DNA of 64,000 nucleotides from Alistipes megaguti (GTDB taxonomy: Bacteria > Bacteroidota > Bacteroidia > Bacteroidales > Rikenellaceae), in NCBI RefSeq assembly GCF_900604385.1, contig NZ_LR027382.1, positions 806,001-870,000 of the forward strand. Direction: 5' to 3'. The translations under genes were made by a program, and so were the position numbers. Shown piece after piece: positions 42,961 through 53,600 of this stretch. How positions within the stretch are numbered: position 1 is the stretch's first letter; every line of letters begins with the position of its first letter. Under the pieces are notes generated by a model, which saw only the letters and a list, made by a program, of their open reading frames with translations, made no database searches and had not been told where the DNA came from.

Positions 42961-44593
42961 CGCTGGCCTCCTCTCCTTTCAAAACGGCAATCGCCCGCAT
43001 GATGACGTTGTCCACGGGATAGATATTCGCATAGAAACCGTTGTCTTCGAGCTGCGTATTGCGGCCGATATAGGCCCGAAGCTGCGCCTCGATCAACTTG
43101 CGCGAACGGGCAATGTCGCCGTAGCGCGGTGCAACCCCCTTGCGGGCCGCATAGCGGATGAAATCCTCGACCAGCGCCCGGTCGCTGTCGAGCAGCGTCT
43201 CGAGATCATCGATCGTCTGCACGGCATTGAGTGCCTCGCGGTGACGGTCGGCGTACTCGATCGTATAGCGGTAGAGGATGTTGCGGCCCACGACCTCGAC
43301 GAAATAGGGGGTCACATCGGTCGTGTCGGCCGGTACAAAAATGTCGGGCATGATACCTCCGCCGCCATATACGACCTTGCCGCCGGGCGTCACCCGCTTG
43401 AGCGAGTCGGCAAAGTGGATGCTGTCGGCCGAGAAGAACTCGTTGTTGCGGTAACGGTTGTAGAGATCCTCCTCGTAACTCTCGTCGTCGCCGATCGTAT
43501 AGGGTTTCTGGATCGATCGGCCGGTGGGGGTGTAGTAGCGGGCCGTCGTCAGACGCAGCGCCGAACCGTCGCTGAAGGGGATCTGGCGCTGCACAAGCCC
43601 CTTGCCGAACGAACGCCGGCCGATGATCGTGGCGCGGTCGTTGTCCTGCAGGGCGCCGGCCAGAATCTCGCTCGACGAGGCGCTCCCTTCGTCGATCAGC
43701 ACGGCCAGCTCCATATTCTGGGCCGAACCTCCGCCGTCGGCGTATTCTCGCAACTGCTGGTGGTGGCGGTCCTCCGTATAGACGATCAGCTGCCCTTCGT
43801 GCAGAAACTCGTCGGCTACGCCGATCGCCTGATCGAGATAACCGCCCGAATTGCCCCGCAGGTCGAAAATCAGTTTGTTGACCCCCTCGGCCTGCAGCGC
43901 GGCAAGCGCACGGCGGATCTCCTCGTGAGTCGTCCGTGCGAACTGGCCCAGTTTGATGTAGCCGATGCTGTCGGTGATGCGGAACGACGATTCGACACTC
44001 TTGATCGGAATGACACCCCGCTCAACCTCGACCTGCACCAGATCCGGAATTCCCTGCCGTTCGAGCCCCAGGAGCACCTTCGAGCCGCGCGGACCGCGGA
44101 GCTTCCGTACGATCTCGTTCTGGGGAATCTTGCGCCCGGCCACCAGCGAATCGTCGATCTCGATGATCCGGTCGCCGGCCTTGATCCCGGCCTTGTCGCT
44201 CGGACCCTGCGGGATGACGTTCAGCACGATCACCGTATCGGTGGCCATGTTGAAGACCACGCCGATGCCGTCGAACTCCCCTTCGAGCGGTTCGTTCAGC
44301 GCGGCCATCTCCGAGGCCGGAATATAGACCGAATGGGGGTCGAGTTCACGCACCAGCAGCGGAATGACGTGCTCGGAGAGCGAATCCATCGAGACGGAGT
44401 CGACATACTCGTTCTCGATCAGGGAAAGCGTGTAGGTGAGTTTGTTGGAGGGGAGCGTCATGCGGTCCAACACCCCCTTGAGTTGCGAAGCCGTCGTGTT
44501 GCGTCCGAGGTACTGTCCGAGCAGCAGCCCCGCTACCACACCCGCCGCCAGCAGCAGCGGGAAGAGAATCGTCTGTTTCGAATTGCGGTACAT
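42953..44593 (-). CDS. S41 family C-terminal processing peptidase
   Basis: A 546-residue periplasmic protease. An N-terminal membrane anchor (about 8-27) is followed by a PDZ domain (about 105-190, DGIGVVFNMATDTVIVLNVIPQGPSDKAGIKAGDRII) and the S41 domain: KLIFDLRGNSGGYLDQAIGVADEFL, IDEGSASSSEILAGALQDN with catalytic Ser (about 306), and RSFGKGLVQ with catalytic Lys331. The C-terminal region is longer than in minimal CtpA. Its ATG overlaps the stop of the upstream gene as TGATG (44591-44595), and the downstream small gene overlaps its end. It cleaves C-terminal tails of envelope proteins. Substrate unknown. Confidence 0.93.
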   Translation of the reverse strand: MYRNSKQTILFPLLLAAGVVAGLLLGQYLGRNTTASQLKGVLDRMTLPSNKLTYTLSLIENEYVDSVSMDSLSEHVIPLLVRELDPHSVYIPASEMAALNEPLEGEFDGIGVVFNMATDTVIVLNVIPQGPSDKAGIKAGDRIIEIDDSLVAGRKIPQNEIVRKLRGPRGSKVLLGLERQGIPDLVQVEVERGVIPIKSVESSFRITDSIGYIKLGQFARTTHEEIRRALAALQAEGVNKLIFDLRGNSGGYLDQAIGVADEFLHEGQLIVYTEDRHHQQLREYADGGGSAQNMELAVLIDEGSASSSEILAGALQDNDRATIIGRRSFGKGLVQRQIPFSDGSALRLTTARYYTPTGRSIQKPYTIGDDESYEEDLYNRYRNNEFFSADSIHFADSLKRVTPGGKVVYGGGGIMPDIFVPADTTDVTPYFVEVVGRNILYRYTIEYADRHREALNAVQTIDDLETLLDSDRALVEDFIRYAARKGVAPRYGDIARSRKLIEAQLRAYIGRNTQLEDNGFYANIYPVDNVIMRAIAVLKGEEASDD

Positions 44594-45765
44594 CACTTGT
44601 TCTTGAAGGTATAGGTCAGACCGACGCTCAACAGCGTTTCGGTCTGTACGGAGAGGTTCTGCGCCCGGTTGTAGTAGAGCTGGAAACTCAGCGTCGTCGT
44701 CAGGAATTTCGTGGCCTTGATATCCACGGTATTGGTCCAGCGCACCGTCGGATGAATCGCCAGGCGCGGCTTGAGTTCGGGATCCGAACCGTTCTGCTCC
44801 CACGTCTGCACGGCATCCAGATAGCGGTTGTAATCGTTATACTTGTGCGGCTGCCCCACGTCGGTGATCCAACCGTAGAAGGTATAGAGCGTCGTTCGAT
44901 AGCGCAGGTAACCCGTCTTGCCGAACGTGCGGTCGAAGTTGATCTCCACCGACGAACCGCCCTCGTACTTCGAGGTCTTGCCCTCAGAGGCCAGACCATA
45001 AGATTCCCACCCCGGTTTGTTGCTATCCCAACTGTTGCTCCGAATTCGCGAACTCTCCACAAAAACGGCACTCAGGGCTACCGGCGAGATATTGACCGCT
45101 ATGGGAAACTTCGCAAGCGGACTCTTGTAGGTCAAAACCAGCGAAATGTCGAGGTAACCCGGCGAGAGGAAGGAGCTCTTCAGATGTTCTCGTTCCTGCT
45201 CGGTACGCGACTTGTAGCCGTTGACGAACTGGCTGCGGAACTGGAACGTCGAACCGTAGGACCAGTTTTTGGCCAATTTGAAGGCCGGATTGACCCATAC
45301 GACAAACTCATCCTGATTCTTGAACCACACGCCGTTGCTCACCGGTTCGTTCTCCGCGTTCGTCGTCTCCACCTTCATGCGGTTGTAACCCAGTTTGGCA
45401 GAAGCCTTCGTCTCAATCGAGAAGAGGTTTTTCTTAAACAGATGCCTCAGGTTGAACGAGGCGACCAGCGCAATAGAGTTATCACCGCCCGATACGGAGA
45501 TCCATGGATCGTTATAGGAGGTCAACGTGCCCTGCAGTCCTGCACTGATTTCCAAATCATTGCGCTCCTTGCGGATGGCGGCACGCTCGGCCTTGTAACG
45601 GGCCAGACTGAAATAGTCGACATCCACTGACGTGGATTTCAGTTCATCGTGGAACTTCACGTCCGAGGGCTCGGCATTGACCTCGTCGATCGAGATCTGG
45701 GCCGCGGCCGGAAGGCTCGAAAACAGCAGGAAAAACCCTGCGAGAAGCACATGTGAACGTTTCAT
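44593..45765 (-). CDS. DUF3078-like outer-membrane beta-barrel protein
   Basis: A 390-residue protein with a cleaved signal peptide (MKRSHVLLAGFFLLFSSLPAAAQ). The mature part is a series of amphipathic strands (WISVSGGDNSIALVASFNLRHLF, YGSTFQFRSQFVNGYKSR, TTTLSFQLYYNRAQNLSVQTETLLSVGLTYTFKNK) ending in an aromatic-Lys C-terminus typical of Bacteroidota outer-membrane barrels. It resembles the DUF3078 family, of unknown function. It is the first gene of a translationally coupled group with the S41 protease. Promoter box on the minus strand at 45797-45804 (TAACTTTG), divergent from nfo. Confidence 0.75.
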   Translation of the reverse strand: MKRSHVLLAGFFLLFSSLPAAAQISIDEVNAEPSDVKFHDELKSTSVDVDYFSLARYKAERAAIRKERNDLEISAGLQGTLTSYNDPWISVSGGDNSIALVASFNLRHLFKKNLFSIETKASAKLGYNRMKVETTNAENEPVSNGVWFKNQDEFVVWVNPAFKLAKNWSYGSTFQFRSQFVNGYKSRTEQEREHLKSSFLSPGYLDISLVLTYKSPLAKFPIAVNISPVALSAVFVESSRIRSNSWDSNKPGWESYGLASEGKTSKYEGGSSVEINFDRTFGKTGYLRYRTTLYTFYGWITDVGQPHKYNDYNRYLDAVQTWEQNGSDPELKPRLAIHPTVRWTNTVDIKATKFLTTTLSFQLYYNRAQNLSVQTETLLSVGLTYTFKNK

Positions 45766-45796
45766 AACGGGTTCAAGGCGTTATATTTCCAAAATG

Positions 45797-45804
45797 CAAA
45801 GTTA
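45797..45804 (-). promoter_or_regulatory. -7 box of the DUF3078-like gene
   Basis: Minus-strand TAACTTTG, about 31 bases upstream of ATG 45765. Confidence 0.5.
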
Positions 45805-45825
45805 TGAATTTATTTACAAATTCCT

Positions 45826-45833
45826 TAACTTTG
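45826..45833 (+). promoter_or_regulatory. -7 box of nfo
   Basis: TAACTTTG, 28 bases upstream of ATG 45862, back-to-back with the divergent box at 45797. Confidence 0.6.
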
Positions 45834-45861
45834 TCCAAAACAACACGAAACATCGAACACC

Positions 45862-46713
45862 ATGAAATACTTCGGAGCACACGTCAGCGCATCAGGCGGG
45901 CTGGAGAACGCCCCCCGCAATGCCCGGGCCATCGGCGCCACGGCCTTTGCCCTCTTCACCAAGAACCAGCGACAGTGGATGGCCAAGCCCCTGACCGCGG
46001 CCGAAATCGACGCCTTCCGCCGCGCCTGCGACGAGTGCGGGTACACCCCGGCGCAGATCCTTCCCCACGATTCGTACCTGATCAACCTCGGACACCCCGA
46101 GGCCGAAGCCCTCGAAAAGTCGCGCACGGCCTTCACCGACGAGATGAAGCGTTGCGAACTGCTGGGGCTCGACCGCCTGAACTTCCACCCCGGAAGCCAT
46201 CTGAAGCAGATCTCCGAGGAGGAGAGTCTCGACCGCATCGCCGAGTCGATCAACCTCGCCCTCGAAAAGACGCACGGTGTCACGGCCGTCATCGAGAACA
46301 CCGCCGGGCAGGGTTCGAATCTCGGATTCCGCTTCGAGCACCTCGCCTATCTGATCGACCGCATCGAGGACAAGTCGCGCGTCGGGGTCTGCATCGACAC
46401 CTGCCACGCCTTCGCCGCCGGCTACGACCTGCGCACCGAGGAGGCCTGCGAGGCAACCTTTGCCGAATTGGAGCAGGTTGTCGGATTCCGTTATCTGAAG
46501 GGGATGCATCTGAACGATGCGATGAAGATCCTCGGAAGCCGCGTCGACCGCCATTCGTCGCTCGGCGAGGGGATGATCGGCGAGGCTTGCTTCCGCTACA
46601 TCGCCCGCGATCCGCGGTTCGACGCCATTCCACTGATCCTCGAGACCCCCGACGAGAGCCGTTGGGCCGAGGAGATCGCCCGGCTGAAGGCCTTCGCCGC
46701 CGAGGCGCAATAG
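45862..46713 (+). CDS. nfo: Endonuclease IV (AP endonuclease)
   Basis: A 283-residue Zn-dependent TIM-barrel AP endonuclease that cuts 5' of abasic sites in base excision repair. Signatures: [110 protein letters not shown] and ILETPDE: the usual His, Asp and Glu metal ligands are present. Monocistronic. Confidence 0.97.
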   Translation: MKYFGAHVSASGGLENAPRNARAIGATAFALFTKNQRQWMAKPLTAAEIDAFRRACDECGYTPAQILPHDSYLINLGHPEAEALEKSRTAFTDEMKRCELLGLDRLNFHPGSHLKQISEEESLDRIAESINLALEKTHGVTAVIENTAGQGSNLGFRFEHLAYLIDRIEDKSRVGVCIDTCHAFAAGYDLRTEEACEATFAELEQVVGFRYLKGMHLNDAMKILGSRVDRHSSLGEGMIGEACFRYIARDPRFDAIPLILETPDESRWAEEIARLKAFAAEAQ

Positions 46714-46760
46714 GCATAGGCAGCGGGACTTTTTTTCTTTCCCCCCCCCTCCTCGACCGG

Positions 46761-47960
46761 CTACAGCCGGTCGAGGCATTCGCGAATGAGCGCCGCACTG
46801 TCGCGCACCTCCTCCTCGGAGATCGTCAGCGGCGGCGAAATACGGAACGCCGTGTCGCAGAAGAGAAACCAGTCGCTCAGGATCCCCGCCTCCTTGAAGA
46901 GTTCCATGATCCGGTAGAGGCGCTCCGAAGAGCCCAGCTCGACGGCCAGCAACAAACCGCTGCGGCGGATCTCCCGCACGGCCGGATGGTCGCGCAACAA
47001 CTCTTCGTACAAGGCACCCTTCGCCTCGACCGTCTCGACGACGTGGTTCTCCAGCAGGTAGTCGAGCGCCGCCAGACCCGCCGCACAGCAGACCGGATGG
47101 CCGCCGAAGGTCGTAATGTGTCCCAGCACGGGGTCGTGCTGCAGGGTATCCATCACCTCGTGGCGCGCGATGAAGGCCCCGAGAGGCATCCCTCCGCCGA
47201 AAGCCTTCGCCAGGCAGACGATATCGGGCACCACGCCGTACTTCTGCATGGCGAACAGCTCGCCCGTACGGCCCAGACCCGTCTGGATCTCATCGAAGAT
47301 CAGCAGCGTCCCCGTCTCGTCGCAACGCTTGCGAAGCGCCTCGAGATAACCCGGCTTCGGAGGACGCACACCCGCCTCGCCCTGTACCGGTTCGGTCAGC
47401 ACGCAGGCCGTGCGGCGCGTGATGCGCTCCAGCTGGTCGAAGTCGTTGAATTCGATGGCCTGCACGTCGGGCAGCAGCGGCCGGAAGGCCCCCTTCCACT
47501 CCTCACCCTCGGGGGCGCCCATCATGCTCATCGAACCGTGGGTCGAACCGTGGTAGGCCCGCCGCATGGAGATCATCTCCGTACGGCCCGTGAAGCGCTT
47601 GGCCAGCTTCAGCGCCCCCTCGACCGCCTCGGCGCCCGAGTTGACAAAGTAGACACTCTCCAGATCGCCGGGCAGCAGCGAGGCGATCTTCGCCGCATAA
47701 GTCACCTGCGGTGTCTCGACCAGCTCGCCGTAGACCATCACGTGCATGTAGCGCGCTACCTGCTCCTGCACGGCCCGCACCACGGCCGGATTGGCATGTC
47801 CAACGTTGCTCACCGAAACCCCCGCCACCAGGTCGTAATAGCGTTTCCCCTCGGGCGTGTAGAAAAAGGTGCCCTCGCCCCGGGCCACCTCCACCAGCAT
47901 CGGCGAAGGCGACGTCTGGGCCACGTGGGCCAAAAACTGTTTCCGAAGAATCGTACTCAT
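46761..47960 (-). CDS. Class III aminotransferase (acetylornithine aminotransferase-like)
   Basis: A 399-residue PLP enzyme. Motifs: NSGAEAVEGALKLAKRFTG (phosphate binding), LIFDEIQTGLGRTG (Asp to pyridine N), CLAKAFGGGMPLGA with the Schiff-base Lys, and TTFGGHPVCCAAGLAAL. Substrates in the family include acetylornithine, ornithine, GABA and lysine. The sequence does not single one out, and no arginine genes are adjacent. It is the last gene of a minus-strand group cvpA-rsgA-trmH-aminotransferase, starting 21 bases after the trmH stop. Confidence 0.88.
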   Translation of the reverse strand: MSTILRKQFLAHVAQTSPSPMLVEVARGEGTFFYTPEGKRYYDLVAGVSVSNVGHANPAVVRAVQEQVARYMHVMVYGELVETPQVTYAAKIASLLPGDLESVYFVNSGAEAVEGALKLAKRFTGRTEMISMRRAYHGSTHGSMSMMGAPEGEEWKGAFRPLLPDVQAIEFNDFDQLERITRRTACVLTEPVQGEAGVRPPKPGYLEALRKRCDETGTLLIFDEIQTGLGRTGELFAMQKYGVVPDIVCLAKAFGGGMPLGAFIARHEVMDTLQHDPVLGHITTFGGHPVCCAAGLAALDYLLENHVVETVEAKGALYEELLRDHPAVREIRRSGLLLAVELGSSERLYRIMELFKEAGILSDWFLFCDTAFRISPPLTISEEEVRDSAALIRECLDRL

Positions 47961-47981
47961 CCTATTTCGCTTGTTAAAACG

Positions 47982-48707
47982 TCACTCCGCAGTGCCGAAG
48001 CGTCGCTGCAGGATTGCATCGGCATCCTTCACGCTGCGCCGCATCCACCGCTCCATCAACGCCGCCTGCTCCGCGACCGGAAGCTCCCACCCCGCGACCG
48101 TACGCCGCACCCGCAACGAGAGTTCGTAGATCAGGATCGCCGCCGAGGCCGAAACGTTCAGACTCTCGACCAGTCCGCACATCGGGATGCGCAGAAACTC
48201 GTCGGCTCCGGCAATCGCCTCGTCCGAAATGCCGGCGTGCTCCGTGCCGAAGATCAGCGCAAAGGGCCCCTTCGCGACGTCGAACGTCTCGGGGGTCACA
48301 TCCTCGCGGTGGGGCGTTGTGGCCACGATGCGGTAGCCCTCGCGCCGCAGCGAGGCGATGGCCTCCGCCGTCGAGGCGTGGCGCTCGACATCGACCCATC
48401 GCTCCGACCCACGCGCAATGACCGGATTGGGCCGGAAGGTGCAGCGCGTCTCCACAGTGTGCAGATGCTGCACCCCGAAAGCGTCGCAATGGCGGATCAG
48501 CGCCGCGGCATTCTGCCCGTGGTACATGTTCTCGGCCAGCACCGTCATGTAGCGCATACGCATGGCTACGCTGCCCCGCAGCACGCCGTAGCGCTCGGGG
48601 GTCATGAACTCCGCCAGGAAGGCAATCCGCTCCGCCGCAGGCCCCGCCTCGGGACCGAACAGCGCATCGCTGCGCGGCGTCGTGTCGTTACTTGCGGTAC
48701 TTCTCAT
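47982..48707 (-). CDS. trmH: tRNA (guanosine-2'-O-)-methyltransferase, TrmH-like
   Basis: A 241-residue SPOUT methyltransferase. MTPERYGVLRGSVAMRMRYMTVLAENMYHGQNAAALIRHCDAFGVQ matches TrmH proteins that methylate G18 in the tRNA D-loop. The C-terminal knot motifs are FALIFGTEHAGISDEAI and IPMCGLVESLNVSASAAILIYEL. The start overlaps the end of rsgA by 20 bases, so it is translated from the same operon. Confidence 0.9.
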   Translation of the reverse strand: MRSTASNDTTPRSDALFGPEAGPAAERIAFLAEFMTPERYGVLRGSVAMRMRYMTVLAENMYHGQNAAALIRHCDAFGVQHLHTVETRCTFRPNPVIARGSERWVDVERHASTAEAIASLRREGYRIVATTPHREDVTPETFDVAKGPFALIFGTEHAGISDEAIAGADEFLRIPMCGLVESLNVSASAAILIYELSLRVRRTVAGWELPVAEQAALMERWMRRSVKDADAILQRRFGTAE

Positions 48708-49614
48708 CTTCGTCGAGGATTTTCAGGTAGCTCTCATAGCGCGGCCAGGCAATCTCGCCCGCCTTGACCGCCTCCACCACGGCACAGCCCGGCTCGTGGG
48801 TATGCGTGCAATTATAGAAACGGCATCCCGGAGCCACACGCATCATCTCCGGAAAGTAGTGCCACAACTCGGCATCGTCGATGTCGATCAGTCCGAAACC
48901 CTTGATCCCGGGCGTGTCGATCACCGCTCCGCCCCCCTGCAGGGGATACATCGTCGAGAAGGTGGTCGTATGGCGCCCCTTGTGGTGACTCTCGGAGATT
49001 TCACCCGTGCGGATGTCGAGCGCGGGGTCGATCGTCTGGATCAGGGTCGACTTCCCGACTCCCGAATTTCCCGACACGAGCGTTGTGGAACCGGTCAACA
49101 ACCTGCGGACCTCCTCCACACCCCCTCCGTCCCGGACCGAAACCTCCAGAACACGGTATCCGGCCCCCTCGTAGACGGCCCGGAAGTCGGCCACGGCCTC
49201 CGGATCCTGCAGGTCGATCTTCGACAGCAGGATCGTCACCGGCACCTTGTAGGCCTCGCACGTCACCAGAAAACGATCCACGAACTCCGGCGGAGTCTCG
49301 GGCGACTGCAAGGTGACCATCAGCAACGCCTGGTCGATGTTCGAGGCGATGATGTGCGACTCCTTCGAGAGGTTCGAAGCCCGGCGGATGACATAATTGC
49401 GCCGCGGGCGAATCTCCACGATCACCCCTTCGCCGGGAGTCTCCTCCCGTTCGCACTCCACCACGTCGCCCACAACAACCGGATTGGTCGACCGCACCCC
49501 CTTCAGGCGCAGGCGCCCCCGGATCCGGCAGCGCACATGCCCGCCCTCCGGCGTGGCCACGTCGTACCAACTGCCCGTCGCACGCACGACGGTGGCTGTA
49601 AATCGCTCATTCAT
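48688..49614 (-). CDS. rsgA: Ribosome small subunit-dependent GTPase RsgA
   Basis: A 308-residue circularly permuted GTPase that assists 30S maturation. OB-fold domain (about 1-75), then the G domain with the permuted order: SKIDL (G4), TTLVSGNSGVGKSTLIQ (G1), RHTTTF (G2), VIDTPGIKGFG (G3). The Zn-finger follows, with CRFYNCTHTHEPGC. Start MNERFTATVV (49614) fits the family and overlaps the end of the cvpA-like gene by 8 bases. The longer upstream frame is Arg/Ser-rich and unlike RsgA. Confidence 0.95.
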   Translation of the reverse strand: MNERFTATVVRATGSWYDVATPEGGHVRCRIRGRLRLKGVRSTNPVVVGDVVECEREETPGEGVIVEIRPRRNYVIRRASNLSKESHIIASNIDQALLMVTLQSPETPPEFVDRFLVTCEAYKVPVTILLSKIDLQDPEAVADFRAVYEGAGYRVLEVSVRDGGGVEEVRRLLTGSTTLVSGNSGVGKSTLIQTIDPALDIRTGEISESHHKGRHTTTFSTMYPLQGGGAVIDTPGIKGFGLIDIDDAELWHYFPEMMRVAPGCRFYNCTHTHEPGCAVVEAVKAGEIAWPRYESYLKILDEDEKYRK

Positions 49615-50122
49615 CGGTTGGTCTGTTATCGTTCTGAAAGGTGATTCTCTCGTACATCCGCTCCACGAAGGGGAAGAGGCTCTCCGAAAGCCGAAGAATC
49701 GGACGGTAGCTCCGCGACTCATCGAGCGTCTGCCGCTTGACCAGCGTATAGTCCGCATTCAGCCGGCTGAAAGCCGAGAAGAGCACGCTCATGACCAGCA
49801 GGTATTTCACCACCGAGACGGCAATGCCCAACAGGATGTCCGCCACGCCGAACCCCGCAAAATGAAAGAGACGACGCACCAATCGTGCCGCAATGGCCAC
49901 CACAAGCACCACCACGATCAGCACCGTGACGAAACCGCCCGCTGCGGCCACCTCTTCGTCGAGCCGGAGCAGCGCACCGACCTCGGCGCCGAAACGCGCC
50001 GCCAGCCAGATCCCCGCGACGATCCCCGCCAGCGAAAAAATCTGTACGATGAAGCCCTGGCGCCAGCCATTCCAGACGGCCAGCACCAGCACCAGGCAGA
50101 CAAGCAGATCAATCGTATTCAA
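49607..50122 (-). CDS. cvpA: CvpA-family membrane protein
   Basis: A 171-residue inner-membrane protein with four helices (about 3-20, 28-45, 62-85, 100-125). The start NTIDLLVCLVLVLAVWNGWRQGFI is characteristic of CvpA/colicin V production proteins. The exact function is unknown; relatives affect envelope stress and purine-linked phenotypes. First gene of the cvpA-rsgA-trmH-aminotransferase operon. TATCTTTC at about 50146-50153 on the minus strand is a likely -7 box. Confidence 0.88.
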   Translation of the reverse strand: MNTIDLLVCLVLVLAVWNGWRQGFIVQIFSLAGIVAGIWLAARFGAEVGALLRLDEEVAAAGGFVTVLIVVVLVVAIAARLVRRLFHFAGFGVADILLGIAVSVVKYLLVMSVLFSAFSRLNADYTLVKRQTLDESRSYRPILRLSESLFPFVERMYERITFQNDNRPTDE

Positions 50123-50228
50123 GCAGCGCTTTTTAAGTTCCGAAAGATACGAAAATTACCTGAACGAGCCAAAAAAAGCACCGATACCGCCTTTTTGACC
50201 TGTCTTCTATTAATATAAGTATAAAGGC

Positions 50229-50447
50229 TCAGCGAACTACGTCCCGAAGCTTGACTCCCAGAGCGTTACAAATTATACACAAGGTTTTAACCGTCAGATT
50301 CGTTCGACCGGCTTCGATACGGCTCATATTGGATCTCTCCATGTCACACCTGTAAGCCAGTTCCTGGACCGTCAGCTGACTCGCCCTCCTCAACTCCTTG
50401 ATTCTCCCGGAGATATATCTTATCTCCTCCTGATAATCCATTCCCAT
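50229..50447 (-). CDS. XRE-family helix-turn-helix regulator
   Basis: A small DNA-binding protein of 72 residues from ATG 50447 (83 from an in-frame ATG at 50480). IKELRRASQLTVQELAYRCDMERSNMSRIEAGRTNLTVKTLCIICNALGVKL is a complete Cro/C1-type HTH. No other domain is present. It is divergent from the large lipoprotein gene at 50601. That gene's -33 element at 50469-50472 lies inside the longer form of this gene, so mutual or autoregulation is plausible. The shorter start is preferred for this reason. Confidence 0.88.
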   Translation of the reverse strand: MGMDYQEEIRYISGRIKELRRASQLTVQELAYRCDMERSNMSRIEAGRTNLTVKTLCIICNALGVKLRDVVR

Positions 50448-50468
50448 TTCAAAAATCTTGACAAAAAT

Positions 50469-50499
50469 TTTGCGGTACAAATTTTTATCTTTATATTTG
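50469..50499 (+). promoter_or_regulatory. Promoter of the large surface lipoprotein
   Basis: TTTG 50469-50472, a 19-base spacer, TATATTTG 50492-50499. The predicted leader is about 95 bases. ATCATATATGAT, an inverted repeat just after the -7 box (about 50511-50522), could be a binding site for the divergent XRE protein. Confidence 0.7.
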
Positions 50500-50600
50500 C
50501 ACCATGCGTATCATATATGATACCAACAAGCGAAAAAACAGAAGCATTAACACACTGAAAGTCAAAGATCGAACACACTCATTTATTCAATCATTCCACT

Positions 50601-53600
50601 ATGAAACACAATCTATTCAGGAATTTCACGGCATTGCTCCTGAGCGGAACAATGCTGGCCGGTGTCGGTTGTAAGGACTATGACGACGACATCGACAACA
50701 TCAACAAACGTCTCGACGAGATGCAGGTGACGGTCTCCAGTCTGCCCGAGCAGATCGAGGCCATCAAGGGTTCGATCCCCGACCTCTCGTCGCTGACCTC
50801 ACGCGTCGAAGACCTCGAAGGGAAACTCGAGGGCGTAACCGATCTGAAAGGCCAGCTCGACGCACTCAAGGGACTGGAAAACACCCTGAAAACGTATATC
50901 GACGATGAGATCGGCAAGGCTACGACGGCCGATGCTCTGAAAAAAACGCTGGACAACTATTATGCTACCGCTACGGCTCTGAGCGACCTGGAACTCAAGT
51001 TGACCGACATCACGAAGGACAACGGCACAATCGACCAGGCCGTGGCTGCTGCCGTTTCCGAGATTCAGAACGATCTCTCGGATCTCGAATCGAGCATCAA
51101 GACCTGGATGGGATCGCAGATGGAGGGCTATCTCACCGCGGAAGCAACCAAAACATATGCGGATAACGCAGCCAGTGGTGCCGTGAAAGACGTTTTCGAT
51201 CAAATCAAATCGGCTCAGGGCGAGTATTACGATGCGCTTACCGATGCCGTGAAAAATGCGATTGTTGGTGAAAACGGCACCATCAAGATCGGCAAGGAGC
51301 AGCTCGACAGCGCCCTGCAGACCCTGATTGATGAGATCACACCGCTGATCAGCCGCGTTGCCGAACTCGAAGGCCGCATCCAGTCGCTGGTATACGTTCC
51401 CTCGACGCTGGAAGAGGCTCAGAACAACACGATCATGTTCAAGGGTACTTCGTGGATCAAGTTCGGTGAGTCGACGAAGTTCTACCTGGACCAGACCAAC
51501 AAACAGACGGCAAAGATCACCTTCCGCGTATCGCCCGCTTCGCTGGCCGGAAAGATTACGAAAGAGAACACCTCCATCGTAACCGAGAAGATCTCGAAGA
51601 CCCGCGCCGGTGAGCCGCTCTTCGTGGTAACCGATGTGACCGCCGAGAAGGAGTCGGACGGTGAGGCCTACACCGGAGCATTCACGGTTACGGCCGAATG
51701 CAACTACAACTACGGCGAAGTGGATGGTGAGACTCTGGCCATCGCCCTGAACGTCAACATCGCTCCGGCTGAGGGCAGCGACAGCAAATTCGGCATCGAT
51801 TACACGACCCCGTACATCGGAACCGATTATGAGGAAGGCGGCGAGATCAACAACAAACTCGTCATCGCCAAAGAGATGGAAAATGGCGCATTCGTTGAGC
51901 CCGACGGCGGCATGTACAAAACGGAGCTGAAATACAACTCGGATGAGACCGTCACCTTCCTGGATGGATTCTCGATCTACTACAAGGATGGCGACGAGTA
52001 CACGGCCCTTTCGAACTGGGAAAACGCCGAGGACCTCATCGAGATCGCAGCTCCCGAGGAGAAGGCAACGACCACCGGAACGGAAAACCTGTACGAACTG
52101 GGAACGACGACTGTCAGGTTCAAGGATGCGGCAAATGGAAGCAACGTAGGCGAGATCAACTCAAAGATCACCTCGGAGCCCTTCACCTTCAACCTCGTAT
52201 ACAAAGAGGAGACGATTGAGGTGGGCAGCGTACAGCACGAAATCACGATTGTCGGTGACAACACGGACGTTCAGGCCGATGCCATTGCCATGACCTGGAA
52301 CTATGCTGCGGCCATCTCAGATCAGCTTTACAGCAAGGAGGCCATTGATCTTGCCGAGAATGTGCTGGATCCGAAGACCTACGTCGCCATGAAGGGTTAC
52401 ACGCAGGCCGCCGAACTCGCAGCAGGCAAGTATACCGTAGCACTTACCAAGAACGGTCAGGCTGCCGCAGGTATCACCGCAACGATCGAACTGACAACGA
52501 CGCCGAGTGTCGCAGGCGACGCACAGCAGATCAAGGTAACGCTGACGGGCGATTTGAAAGAGACGGCCACTTATGAGCTGAAGGCCGTTTACATGCACGA
52601 GGATTTGACCACCGCGACGATCAACGCCACGATCGACGTGACGGGCATGCCGACTCTCCCGAGCTATGACCTCTCGAACGAAACCACCTCCATCAAGGAG
52701 TACAAGGGTCAAAACAAGTTCGAAATGCTGGAGGGCTTCGCCGCCGCATACGCCAAGAAGGTCTGGAATGACGAGCTCGAAGCCGCATTCGGTACCGAGG
52801 AGACGCTGGCTGGCATCTTTACGGGTATCACCCCGACGGCTGCCGGCAGCGACAAGGCTACGCTGAGCGCCGAGGAGGGCAACATCTTCGTCACCTTCGA
52901 GAATGCAGCCAAGTTCGGCGAAAGCTACCAGCCGACGCTTACCTTCACCCACGGAACGATCGCAGATCTGAAGGTTCTCTTCACGAGCAAGGTCCAGCTC
53001 GCCAAACCCGCCAACGTGCAGCTGAAGGCCAACGACGCTATCATTTCGAACGGACAGGCTACGGCTCAGACCCAGATCTCGGGCACCTCGTTCGACGTCA
53101 TCGACAAGGCACTCGACGGAGCCTTCTTCTACGACCAGAGCATCGAAGGTCTGAAGGTTGTCTACAGCATCGCCACGAATCTGGATGATTTCGAGGACGG
53201 AGAGGCTCCGGCCATTGTCGACAACAAGCTGGCCTGGAACGACTGGACGGGTCTGACCCTCGACGTGAAGGCCGCACTCGAACTGAATGGCCGTCAGATC
53301 GACGAGGCTACGTTCACCGTAGCAATCAAGGATCCGATCGTCGACGCACAGATCTCGACGCTGGAGAATGTCAATGCCTCGATCTACACCGACGCAAAGA
53401 ACAAGACGTTCAACGTGGCCTCGATGCTGAAACTTTCGGCCCAGAACGGCAAGAACGTATTCGCCGACAGCGACCTCGCAACGGCTATCGAAGGCAAGCC
53501 CAGCTACAAGCTGGTCGAGGAGAACCCCAACATCGAACTGGCGGACGGCGTTGTCAGCCTGATCACCGACTCCTCGCTCACACTCACGGCTTTCGATGTA